Positions 1 through 10,160 of a DNA stretch of 64,000 bases are shown in pieces. The position numbers were made by a program, and so were the translations under genes. Position 1 is the first letter of the stretch; each line of letters begins with the position of its first letter. The DNA is from Pedobacter puniceum (lineage in GTDB: Bacteria > Bacteroidota > Bacteroidia > Sphingobacteriales > Sphingobacteriaceae): NCBI RefSeq assembly GCF_009674685.1, contig NZ_WKJI01000008.1, positions 1 to 64,000 of the forward strand. Direction: 5' to 3'. The notes below the pieces were generated by a model. That model searched no databases and was not told where the DNA came from. It saw only the letters and a list, made by a program, of their open reading frames with translations.

Positions 1-122
1 AAATGAGTTTTACAAAATGGAATAAAAATACCGTTAGAGGCGGCCACAAAGCCCCAGAAAAAGAAAACGGTTACTAAAGTATACAATGCTGATGTATAAC
101 TTTTTTGTGTTGTTGATGTCAT
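1..122 (-). CDS. FucP-type sugar:H+ symporter (MFS), N-terminal fragment cut by the window edge
   Basis: Reading the minus strand from an ATG at 122 gives about 40 residues without a stop. They include FFFWGFVAASNGIFIPFCK, a hallmark first transmembrane segment of Bacteroidota L-fucose permease/sugar MFS transporters. Members of this family move a monosaccharide with a proton across the inner membrane. The rest of the gene lies outside the window. It sits downstream of the GH92 enzyme and esterase on the same strand, so it may carry sugar released by those enzymes into the cell. The family call is good, but the specific sugar cannot be read from this fragment. Confidence 0.75.
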   Translation of the reverse strand, partial: MTSTTQKSYTSALYTLVTVFFFWGFVAASNGIFIPFCKTH

Positions 123-190
123 GTATAAGATAAGAAATTTCATCAGTGATAATCAAGTAATACTGATGAAAATGATAGAAGAGTGAAAAC

Positions 191-2401
191 TTAAAAGGTT
201 ATTATAGTTAGCTTTTTAGCTTTAACAAGATCTTTATGCTCAACAGAAAAAGAAGAGAGTCGTTGTTCATCAAGCCATATTTCTTTGATTTTTAAACCAT
301 CACCAATTCTTTCTATGGTTAATTTATCGGAACTCCAATAATCTTGAGAAAGATTAAAAATCATTTTTTTGAATTTTGGAACACTAATTTGATAAACTGG
401 AATTCCAGGGCAATCAGGATAAATGCCAGACATCGCAAAAACCAACCATCCTGATAACGTTCCTGCATCATCATTTCCAGGGATACCTCCAGGTTTGGTA
501 GAGTACGAATAATCTATGATGTGATGAACAGTTGCAGAGGTATTGTTTTCTTCTCCTTCAATATAATTATACAAGTATGGATAGCTAATATCAGGCTCGT
601 TGGTAATATCAAAATATTTTTTAGAGAAAAGTAAATCCAAACTATCCTTAAAAGATTTATTACCGCCAAACAAAGCAATAAGCTTTTGAGGGTTATGTGG
701 TACAAAAAATCTGTAAATCCATGCGGTACCTTCTACATAGCCATGTCCACCGCTTTTTTCCCATCTTATGTCAAAAGTTCTATCTAAGGGATTAAAAGGA
801 GTTAACCACGTACCATTACTGTTTTTAGGTCTGAAAAATTTTAAGCTATCATCAAATAAGGTGGTGAAATTATTACTTCTTTCTAGGTAGGTTTTTTCAT
901 CATCTTTAAAACCTAATGCTTTAGCTATTCTTGAAATATTAAAATCAGATAGATAATATTCTTGTGAGGTTGATACTGGTCCCCATACATAACCATTGTT
1001 GAAAGAAAAAAGGGTACTATCGGCTCCACCTCTTTTATCAATAGGGATATAGCCATATTTTAGATATTCTTTTAAGCCTGGTCTTAGATAGTTTTGAGAT
1101 TTTAAATAAGAACCACTTTTTAACATCCCCTCATAGGCTGATTTAATGTCGATATCTTTAATTCCCTTCAAATAGGTGTCAGCAATGACGATACTAGCAG
1201 GGTCTCCAACCATTACCCAACTTTCTTGTCCAAATAATTCCCATTTGGGTAGCCATTTCCCTTCTTTATACATGTCTATCATACTTTGGGTCATGTCTCT
1301 TTGCTGTTTAGGGTAAAGTAATGTAAATAATGGATGAACAGTTCTATAAGTATCCCATAAAGAAAAAACCGAATATCTTGTATAATCTGTTTTTTTAACA
1401 AATCTTTCTTTTTGATCTTCAGTTTGCATAGTTAAATAATCATGATTAACATCATTATAAACCATTGGGTGGATAAGGGTATGATATAAAGCCGTATAGA
1501 ATTTAGTTTTATTGGTGTCAGCATCATCTTTAACTTTTACCTTACTAAGCTCTGTATTCCAGGCTTTTCTGGCTAAGTTTTTAATTTCTTTAAAAGATTT
1601 ATCCTTGGGCTGTTCAGCCTCTAAGTTTTGTTTAGCATTTTCTATACTTACGAAAGATATGCCTACCAAAACCTCTATACTGGTTTCTTTAGCAAAGTTA
1701 TAACTTAAATAAGCACCAACTTTCTCTCCAGATATAGTTTTATCTGTTATAAGTTGGGTACCATTAAACAATCCGGTTTTCGATGCAGGACCAATGATTT
1801 TAATGTAAAAGAATGTTTTCCTTGATAATCTAGAATCGCAAAAATTACCTTCATTTTTATAGCCTCTTATTTCATTATCGGAGATCATTTCTACTAAACC
1901 ACCTTTAATATGGCTTTGTGTGGTTCCTAAATCAATAATTAGATGATTCTTTCCTTTAGGGTAGGTATATTTTGATCTGCCACTTCTTTGTGTGGCAGTC
2001 ATTTGAGCTAAGATATGATGAGTTTCTAAAAAAGTACTATAGTAACCCGGTGTTGCTTGCTCATGAATATAGGTTGATTTTCCTTTTTCTACATCAGTAA
2101 AAAGATCTCCGTGAGTAGGTCTTAATAAAATACTGCCAGTTTCTGGGCATCCAACACCAGATAGTTGTAAATTACCAAAGCCTAGTAAATATTTTTCGCC
2201 ATGTATGTAGGGTGTAGGGCCTTTATAAGTATTGTGCGGAACCACTGATGCTGTACCCCACGGAAGTACTGCTCCTGGATGTGTATTTCCGGCATTAGAT
2301 GTTCCTATAAACGGATTTACAAATTTGCTTAAGTCTTGAGAAAAGCCTGTATAACTTAAAAATATTAAAATAGATGTGCTTAAGATGATGAACTTTTTCA
2401 T
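191..2401 (-). CDS. GH92 family alpha-mannosidase-like glycoside hydrolase
   Basis: This 736-residue secreted enzyme begins with a signal peptide ending near YTGFSQ. GH92 enzymes are Ca2+-dependent exo-alpha-mannosidases. Family landmarks appear in order: VNPFIGTSNAGNTHPGA near the start, HGYVEGTAWIYRFFVP with the probable general acid Glu557, and GGIPGNDDAGTLSGW near the C-terminus with the Asn643-Asp644-Asp645 motif, followed by a GIYPDCPGIPVY segment. Length is normal for the family. It lies 3 bp downstream of the esterase on the same strand, so the two probably share a transcript, with the sugar permease next. The linkage attacked (alpha-1,2, 1,3, 1,4 or 1,6) cannot be told from sequence alone. 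Confidence 0.93.
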   Translation of the reverse strand: MKKFIILSTSILIFLSYTGFSQDLSKFVNPFIGTSNAGNTHPGAVLPWGTASVVPHNTYKGPTPYIHGEKYLLGFGNLQLSGVGCPETGSILLRPTHGDLFTDVEKGKSTYIHEQATPGYYSTFLETHHILAQMTATQRSGRSKYTYPKGKNHLIIDLGTTQSHIKGGLVEMISDNEIRGYKNEGNFCDSRLSRKTFFYIKIIGPASKTGLFNGTQLITDKTISGEKVGAYLSYNFAKETSIEVLVGISFVSIENAKQNLEAEQPKDKSFKEIKNLARKAWNTELSKVKVKDDADTNKTKFYTALYHTLIHPMVYNDVNHDYLTMQTEDQKERFVKKTDYTRYSVFSLWDTYRTVHPLFTLLYPKQQRDMTQSMIDMYKEGKWLPKWELFGQESWVMVGDPASIVIADTYLKGIKDIDIKSAYEGMLKSGSYLKSQNYLRPGLKEYLKYGYIPIDKRGGADSTLFSFNNGYVWGPVSTSQEYYLSDFNISRIAKALGFKDDEKTYLERSNNFTTLFDDSLKFFRPKNSNGTWLTPFNPLDRTFDIRWEKSGGHGYVEGTAWIYRFFVPHNPQKLIALFGGNKSFKDSLDLLFSKKYFDITNEPDISYPYLYNYIEGEENNTSATVHHIIDYSYSTKPGGIPGNDDAGTLSGWLVFAMSGIYPDCPGIPVYQISVPKFKKMIFNLSQDYWSSDKLTIERIGDGLKIKEIWLDEQRLSSFSVEHKDLVKAKKLTIITF

Positions 2402-2404
2402 GTA

Positions 2405-3598
<1,194 letters not shown>

Positions 3599-3688
3599 TT
3601 AATTTGGCGACTTTGAATTTGCAAAACCGGATTAATAAACTATAAATTAAGACAGGTGTAACCATAACTTTACTGTAATTATTGTTTT

Positions 3689-4786
3689 ATGTTATCAGCA
3701 CTATACATTTGGGCATGTTTCCAAGGATTGTTTTTTGGGATTTCTATTTTAATCATGAAATTCACAAGAGCCAATTTTTTTCTCTCCTTATTTTATGTGC
3801 TAACATCTGTTTATATAGGTAATCAGTATTTATTGCGCTTTGCAGATTTTCTAGATACCCATCCAGAGTTTGTATTTCTATCTGACTATATAGACATAAG
3901 TTTAGGGCCTATTGTATATATCTATATGCTGCTTATTTTAAACAGGCGTTATCCTAAACATTTGTGGTTGTATTTTTTACCTACTATTTTAGTTATACTT
4001 TTTACTTCTTATTTTTTAGTTTTTAAATGGTTACCCTTTTCTTATAACCTTTATATAGGTACAGCATATCATGATATTGTTTTATTAGCTGTTGTTATTT
4101 CATATACAGTATATGCTATATTATATATTAGAAAGGTAAAGGCATATCAGTTAAAAGAATTTAATAAGAAAGAGGTGGTTGATTGGTTGAAACTCCTGTT
4201 TATCATATTTTTCTTAAAAATGATAACAGCGTATTTTATCCTAATTAAGAACCAGTTTTTACCTTCCTTTAGAACGCAACTTAACCCCATACTAGAAATG
4301 GTATTGGTAATTACAGATAGTATTATACTTTTATTAGCCGGTATATATGCCCTAAAAGAACCTCAGCTTTTACAGATGGATAAAATTGAGTTGTTTAATA
4401 TTACCATCTCAAAGAAGAATAAACTAAAACTTAGCGAGGAGGAAATATTACTCTATAAAAGCAATTTAAATAAAGCCATTGATATTGATAAAATTTACAA
4501 GCAATGGGATTTAAATGAGAAAGGCTTAGCTAAAGCATTAAATGTACAACCTTATATTTTATCTATATTTTTAAACGAACATTTGGGCCAAACATTTAAT
4601 GAGTTTATCAACTATAAAAGAATTGAAGAGGCAAAAAAGTTATTGCTAAATCCTAAAACCATGAATGATAAAATGTATACCATTGCTTTAGAAAGTGGCT
4701 ACAACTCAGAATCGGTTTTTTATACCAATTTCAAAAAATTTACTGGTTTTACCCCACGCCAGTTTCAAAAATCTCAACTCAATTAG
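3689..4786 (+). CDS. Membrane-anchored AraC family transcriptional regulator
   Basis: The 365-residue protein has an N-terminal half of strongly hydrophobic segments (about seven membrane helices, residues 5-220) and a C-terminal AraC/XylS double helix-turn-helix domain at about residues 265-362. The second HTH carries IALESGYNSESVFYTNFKKFTG and ends in the usual FTPRQF. Such proteins probably sense a signal in or at the inner membrane and act on nearby DNA. The gene diverges from the esterase/GH92 operon and lies just upstream of susC. It is therefore the likely activator of the surrounding locus, in place of the hybrid two-component sensor or ECF sigma/anti-sigma pair often found in PULs. 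The ligand is unknown. Confidence 0.9.
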   Translation: MLSALYIWACFQGLFFGISILIMKFTRANFFLSLFYVLTSVYIGNQYLLRFADFLDTHPEFVFLSDYIDISLGPIVYIYMLLILNRRYPKHLWLYFLPTILVILFTSYFLVFKWLPFSYNLYIGTAYHDIVLLAVVISYTVYAILYIRKVKAYQLKEFNKKEVVDWLKLLFIIFFLKMITAYFILIKNQFLPSFRTQLNPILEMVLVITDSIILLLAGIYALKEPQLLQMDKIELFNITISKKNKLKLSEEEILLYKSNLNKAIDIDKIYKQWDLNEKGLAKALNVQPYILSIFLNEHLGQTFNEFINYKRIEEAKKLLLNPKTMNDKMYTIALESGYNSESVFYTNFKKFTGFTPRQFQKSQLN

Positions 4787-5104
4787 TATTTACTCCCTAC
4801 ACTTTATTCCACCTTGTTCTTGACTAATTAAGCCAAAAGTACAAGATAGTTTAATAAAATGCCAATATAAGTACTATATAATCTATAAACTTAATAGATA
4901 TTTAATCTTAATTTTTAATATTATATCACGTGATAAGGTGTTTTTTTAGTTTTCATTTAATTTATTGAAAATCAAAAACTTAAGATTATTTATGATGATA
5001 ATTCACTTCAATTTTGCGAATCAGGAGTTACACAGCCCATTAATCAAGCATTTTTACCAAAGTCAATTACTAACCAAATTATTTACATTAAATCATTTCA
5101 ACTA
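4787..5104. promoter_or_regulatory. Upstream control region of susC with a 12-bp palindrome
   Basis: This 318-bp AT-rich gap between the AraC regulator and susC has no gene. It contains the perfect palindrome TATCACGTGATA at 4924-4935, a reasonable operator candidate for the AraC or GntR regulator of the locus. A weak -7-like element, CAATTTTG, lies at 5009-5016. I see no clear -33 element, and which regulator binds here is a guess. Confidence 0.4.
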
Positions 5105-8100
5105 ATGAAAAGATTATTACTCATGATTTTGCTGATTTATTCAAGTCAGCAGATTCTACTTGCACAAGACAATGTCGAAGGTAGAGTCATTTCCAAAACA
5201 GATAGGCTACCATTGCCGGGTATATCTGTTACAATTTTAAATACAACTACAGGAGTTGTAACAAATACCAATGGAAACTTTAATATCAAAGCACCTGGAA
5301 ATGCAGTATTGGTATTTTCAGGTCTAGGCTTCAAAGCTCTACAAGTTCCTGTGAGCAACAGAAAAACCATTTCTGTTGAGTTAGAAGATAACATATCAGC
5401 TTTAGATGAGGTTGTGGTTGTGGGTTTCGGTACGCAGAGCAGGAAAACATTAACAGGTTCTGTTTCTAAGGTAAAAGGGGAGGATATTACAGCTATTGCA
5501 ACTCCAAACTTTCAAAACTCTTTACAAGGTTTAGCTCCGGGTCTAAACGTTACAGGAACCAGTGGTATGGCAGGTGCTCCTGCCCGTATCAGGGTAAGAG
5601 GTAGCGGTTCCATTTTTTCAAATGGCGAGCCTTTATACATTATTGATGGTATTCCTGTAGAATCAGACAACTCTGGTCTTTTTGGAAATACCGGAAGAGG
5701 CGGATCTCCTCCTGCCAACCCGATGGCAAATATTGATGCTGATGAAATAGAATCGGTTGAAATCTTAAAAGATGCAGCAGCCAGCGCTATTTATGGAGCA
5801 AGAGCGGCCAATGGTGTAATTTTAATTACCACTAAAAAAGGAAAATCTGGAGTTACCAAATTTTCTGCAAATGTTTCTTATGGCGTTAACAACCCAGCCA
5901 ATAAAGTTTCATTTGCTAATGGTAATGAGTTCTTAAGTTTAAGAAGAGAAGCCATACAAAACTCTATCAACACCGGTTTAACTTTTAATGGAAATTTGGG
6001 TGGTGTAGCTCCTGATTTTCGTAATGGCGGCTACAGTCAGTTTTTTGCAAATGCCATTCCTTCTTTAAGTTATGATAGTGCTTTTGCTGCTGCAACAGCA
6101 AACCAAAATATCAATCATTTAGATGATGTTTTTAGAAAAAATGGTGCAAATTTTAATGCAGGTGTTTCTGCTTCTGGTGGTACTGATAAAACACAGTTCT
6201 TTACCAGTTTAAACTATGCTAAAGAAGATGGTATTTTACAACGTAATGATTTTGAAAGAATAAGTGGAAGGTTAAATTTAGACCATACAGCTTCATCAAA
6301 ATTAAAATTGGGTGTAATGGTTAATGGTAGTTATACCAAAAATAACCTTTATCCAATTGGTAACCCATCTCAATTTGCACAAGGTTTTAGTCCCGGAGGT
6401 TTCTTCAATGCCGTTAACTCTGTTTTACCTATTTTTCCGCGTTATAACGCAGATGGAACATTATTTGGCGTAGCACAATCGGTAAATAATCTAGTTTTTC
6501 AAGATGAATTACTATTTAATAGCAGCGTAGATAATCAAAGGTTTTTGAGCAATATTTACGGAGAGTATAAAATATTAAAGTCATTAACTTTTAGATCTGA
6601 GGTTGGTAATGATCATATCAATCAAATGAATAGATTTTATATGAATCCGACTATTACTCCTGGTGGCGAGCTTGGTACCATCAGAGGTGTTAATGATTTT
6701 AGAACTAGAATATCAAATACCATCAATAACAATAACTTCTTCACTTTTAAACAAAGCATCAATAACGAGCATAATTTTGATTTGGTAGTGGGTAACCAAT
6801 ACAGTTATAACAATAACAGATCAACATTTATACAATCTACCTTAATACCTAGTGCTCCATCTTTAAATACCACGCAAGTTGCTGGTTTAGCAACTTCACA
6901 GGATAGGTTAGACCAATATTTATACTTGTCTTTTTTCTCCAGATTAAACTACAACTACAAGAGCAAATACATTTTTAGCGCTAGTTTCAGGAGAGATGGT
7001 TCTTCAAGATTTGGAGCTAATAACAGGTGGGCAAATTTCCCTTCTTTATCAGCTGGTTGGAATGTTACGGATGAGGACTTCTTTTCAGACTCTAAATGGC
7101 TATCGAACCTAAAAGTGAGAGCTAGTTGGGGCTTAACAGGTAACTCAAACCCAGGTGGTGTAGAAGCTATTTCTTATGGTGGTTTTGGGGTAGGTAATGC
7201 TTTTTATGGTGGTCAAATCGGCTATCCTTTGAGAAGAATTCAGGCATTAGCAGAAAACATCAGATGGGAAAGAACTGCAATGACAGACTTGGCTGCTGAT
7301 TTTGGTTTATTTGATAACAGAATTACAGGGTCATATAACTATTATATTCGTAATACCACCGATTTAATTTTAGGAGCATTGCCACCACCAACAAGTGGAA
7401 TTTTTGGTGGTAGAAATTATAGAAACGCAGGTGCTTTAAAGAACTGGGGACATGAGGTACAATTAGGAGCCAAAGTTGTGAACAACAAGGCCTTTAATTG
7501 GAATGTAAATGTTAACGTGGCATACAATAGAAATGAAGTTACTGATTTAGGAGGCTTAGATCCTAGTGCTGTAGCCTTTGGTGTGAACAGAGTTTACGTG
7601 GGTATGCCTTTAGGTACTTATTATTTGCCTAAATATTTAGGAGTAGATCCTGCTACTGGATTTGAAGTATTTGCAGATGTTGCTAGAGACAATGCAGGTG
7701 CGATTATTCTTGATTCTAGAGGTTATAAAACACATGATGTTAATAAAAGAATTGTTGTAGATCCCTTTGGACGTGTAACAGGCGGTACAACAACTCCAAA
7801 TGTTAACTGGGATGAAATATCTGCCCCTATAACAGATAAACCAGGACAAGCTAATTGGACAGGGGGTGTTTCTAATACTTTCAGTTTTAAACAATTTACA
7901 CTTTCAACTTTATTTACTTTTAGCTTAGGTAATTGGATCTATGATGCTGGTGCGCAAAGTCAGGCTTATATGTTGCAAGGACCAAGAAATGTTCAAAGCC
8001 AGTTTTTAGAGAATAGATGGACACAACCTGGAGATAATGCAACAAACCCTGGTTTCTTCTTTAATCCAACTTATTCTGGTCAGGCAACTACCCGTTTCCT

Positions 8101-8377
8101 TTACAAAGGAGATTATGCAAGATTAAGAAACTTGAGATTAAGTTATGATTTGCCAACTAAATTAACACAAAGAGCAAAAATTAACAGAGCTTCTATATTC
8201 TTAACGGCAACTAACTTATTAACCTTTACGGACTTCCCAGGCTGGGATCCAGAAATCAGCGGAACCATAACCTTCCAAGATTTCAACAATCAGCCACAGA
8301 ACATAGCACCGTCTCAAACCAATGCTGATCCTCCGCAAGCAAGAAACTTTGGCTTTGGATTTCAGTTGAATTTTTAA
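5105..8377 (+). CDS. SusC/RagA family TonB-linked outer membrane transporter
   Basis: The 1090-residue protein has a signal peptide ending near ILLAQ. A carboxypeptidase-regulatory-like beta-sandwich (about residues 25-95) carries VEGRVISKTDRLPLPGISV. A plug domain begins at DEVVVVGFGTQSRKTLTGSV and contains the VRVRG-type and DAAASAIYGARAANGVILITT motifs typical of SusC proteins. The remainder is a large beta-barrel ending in an aromatic residue (QLNF). SusC proteins import oligosaccharides through the outer membrane using TonB energy and work with a SusD lid. susD follows 18 bp downstream. The substrate is not evident from the sequence, but the neighbouring sulfatases suggest a sulfated or otherwise decorated glycan. 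Confidence 0.97.
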   Translation: MKRLLLMILLIYSSQQILLAQDNVEGRVISKTDRLPLPGISVTILNTTTGVVTNTNGNFNIKAPGNAVLVFSGLGFKALQVPVSNRKTISVELEDNISALDEVVVVGFGTQSRKTLTGSVSKVKGEDITAIATPNFQNSLQGLAPGLNVTGTSGMAGAPARIRVRGSGSIFSNGEPLYIIDGIPVESDNSGLFGNTGRGGSPPANPMANIDADEIESVEILKDAAASAIYGARAANGVILITTKKGKSGVTKFSANVSYGVNNPANKVSFANGNEFLSLRREAIQNSINTGLTFNGNLGGVAPDFRNGGYSQFFANAIPSLSYDSAFAAATANQNINHLDDVFRKNGANFNAGVSASGGTDKTQFFTSLNYAKEDGILQRNDFERISGRLNLDHTASSKLKLGVMVNGSYTKNNLYPIGNPSQFAQGFSPGGFFNAVNSVLPIFPRYNADGTLFGVAQSVNNLVFQDELLFNSSVDNQRFLSNIYGEYKILKSLTFRSEVGNDHINQMNRFYMNPTITPGGELGTIRGVNDFRTRISNTINNNNFFTFKQSINNEHNFDLVVGNQYSYNNNRSTFIQSTLIPSAPSLNTTQVAGLATSQDRLDQYLYLSFFSRLNYNYKSKYIFSASFRRDGSSRFGANNRWANFPSLSAGWNVTDEDFFSDSKWLSNLKVRASWGLTGNSNPGGVEAISYGGFGVGNAFYGGQIGYPLRRIQALAENIRWERTAMTDLAADFGLFDNRITGSYNYYIRNTTDLILGALPPPTSGIFGGRNYRNAGALKNWGHEVQLGAKVVNNKAFNWNVNVNVAYNRNEVTDLGGLDPSAVAFGVNRVYVGMPLGTYYLPKYLGVDPATGFEVFADVARDNAGAIILDSRGYKTHDVNKRIVVDPFGRVTGGTTTPNVNWDEISAPITDKPGQANWTGGVSNTFSFKQFTLSTLFTFSLGNWIYDAGAQSQAYMLQGPRNVQSQFLENRWTQPGDNATNPGFFFNPTYSGQATTRFLYKGDYARLRNLRLSYDLPTKLTQRAKINRASIFLTATNLLTFTDFPGWDPEISGTITFQDFNNQPQNIAPSQTNADPPQARNFGFGFQLNF

Positions 8378-8395
8378 TTTTTAAAGTATAAATCA

Positions 8396-10075
8396 ATGAA
8401 ACGATTATTTGAACATAAATATACCAAGTACCTGGTTTTGGTCTTAACCTGCTTTGTATTTGACGCCTGTAAAAAGTTTGATTTACCCCCAAATGATGAA
8501 TTATCTAGTGGTGTGGTAGACCAAAGTACGGCAAATCTTGATGGAATAATTAATGGCGCTTACGGAAGGCTTATTGCACAAGGCCCTCCTACAGTTAATT
8601 CATCTTCAGCTTTCGATATGGCACTTTATGCAGAAGCAATGGGTGCAACAAGAACGGTATTTCCTTCGCCTCAAAGTGGTGCAAATGCGGCTACCAATTT
8701 GATGTATAATTTTTCTATGCAGCCAGATAATGTGTTTTTGGCAAGATTATCAAGAAATCTATATATACCTATTGCTGCAGCTAATAGTACCTTGTTTTTC
8801 ATTAATAATACACCGCCTGCTGATTCTGAATTTAGTAGACAAAAGGATAGGTTAATGGGCGAAGCTTATTTTATAAGAGGTTTATGTTTCTTTTATGCAG
8901 CTAGATTTTGGGCTCACCAATATGGTCATAATACCAATACGCCTGGTGGTGGTATCTTATTACCTTTAGAACCTTCTATTGATGGTTCTGTAGGCGTTAA
9001 AAGAGCAACTATACAAGAAACTTATGACCAAATTATAAGTGATTTGCAACAAGCAGCAACTTTATTACCTGTAGCTTATGATGCAAACATTCATGGTGCT
9101 TTTCCTGCCTATAGGTTTAGAGCTAATAAAGCAGCTGCTTTAGCGATGTTAGCTAGGGTATATTTTCAACAAGCAACGCCGGCAAGCTATCAATTAGCTA
9201 AAGAAACTATTGATAAAGTTATTGGCAATACACCTGGTACCATTACCGGAACAACAGAAACCGGTAACAGAGTATATGCCCTACAAACTGATGTAACGAT
9301 ACCATTTAATAGTACTGGGTTTAATGCGCCAAACACTAATACAGAGGAAATTTTACGTCTGGTAAATAGCACCACAGCTGCTGCGGGGTATACAACTGCT
9401 TCTATTAACATGACTAATGAGTCAGGAGGAAATCCTACTAGTAGAGGGGCTGCAAGATGGTTTTTAAACAGACCAACACCTAATCCTCCTGCAAATACTG
9501 CGGTTACCACAAGCCCTCTATTTGATGATGTGGTTAACGATAGGAGATTTACACAGTTAACGTTTAACAATACTTTTACTGGAGCTATAGGTAACCAACG
9601 TTTATCTCAAAAATGGGGTTTTCAAACTCAGCCTACTTTAATTGGTATGCAAACCTTCCCATTAATAAGAGCAGCAGAATTGGTGATAACCAGAGCAGAA
9701 ATTAACGCTGTACAAGGAAATACTGCTTTAGCCTTAGATGATTATAATCTTATAAGAAGAAGAGCTATTACAGGCTATGTTAATCGTACTTTGTTAGATC
9801 CAGTAATAGGCGGTACTCAAGCTGGTTTGATAGCAGAAATTGCTAGAGAAAGGCAAAGAGAATTACTTATGGAGGGTTTTGATTACTGGAGCTGGAAACG
9901 TATGGCAGCTTATAATGCAGCTAATGGAGCCATTTATCCTGCTTCACAAGTTGCACCATTAACTAGAGGAACATCAACTTTTGAGTGGAATTCTAACAGA
10001 ACATTGCTGAAGTTTCATGTTGACGATTTAACATTAAACTTTCAAGTAGGTTTGGAAGCTCAAAATCCAAATTAA
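8396..10075 (+). CDS. SusD/RagB family surface glycan-binding lipoprotein
   Basis: The 559-residue protein has a lipoprotein signal with the acylated cysteine at Cys25 (FVFDAC) followed by KKFDLPP, a common SusD start. TPR-like helices carry GEAYFIRGLCFFYAARFWA, which is diagnostic of the family. The C-terminal region has IARERQRELLMEGFDYWSWKRM, the conserved end of SusD proteins. It closes over the SusC barrel at the cell surface and helps bind the oligosaccharide. It is cotranscribed with susC and followed by a strong terminator. The family call is secure, but ligand identity is not. Confidence 0.97.
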   Translation: MKRLFEHKYTKYLVLVLTCFVFDACKKFDLPPNDELSSGVVDQSTANLDGIINGAYGRLIAQGPPTVNSSSAFDMALYAEAMGATRTVFPSPQSGANAATNLMYNFSMQPDNVFLARLSRNLYIPIAAANSTLFFINNTPPADSEFSRQKDRLMGEAYFIRGLCFFYAARFWAHQYGHNTNTPGGGILLPLEPSIDGSVGVKRATIQETYDQIISDLQQAATLLPVAYDANIHGAFPAYRFRANKAAALAMLARVYFQQATPASYQLAKETIDKVIGNTPGTITGTTETGNRVYALQTDVTIPFNSTGFNAPNTNTEEILRLVNSTTAAAGYTTASINMTNESGGNPTSRGAARWFLNRPTPNPPANTAVTTSPLFDDVVNDRRFTQLTFNNTFTGAIGNQRLSQKWGFQTQPTLIGMQTFPLIRAAELVITRAEINAVQGNTALALDDYNLIRRRAITGYVNRTLLDPVIGGTQAGLIAEIARERQRELLMEGFDYWSWKRMAAYNAANGAIYPASQVAPLTRGTSTFEWNSNRTLLKFHVDDLTLNFQVGLEAQNPN

Positions 10076-10088
10076 CCAAATTTATTTA

Positions 10089-10135
10089 AGGTTGCTTAAA
10101 AGCTATATCATCAGCTTTTAAGCAACCTTTTTTTT
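10089..10135 (+). terminator. Strong rho-independent terminator after susD
   Basis: A perfect 16-bp inverted repeat (AGGTTGCTTAAAAGCT at 10089-10104, its complement at 10113-10128) with an 8-nt loop is followed by a run of T. It separates the susCD pair from the downstream catabolic operon, so the two parts can be expressed at different levels. Some read-through, or a separate promoter in 10136-10160, is needed for the permease gene. Confidence 0.9.
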
Positions 10136-10160
10136 ACAATATAAATCTCTAAAAATTTTT

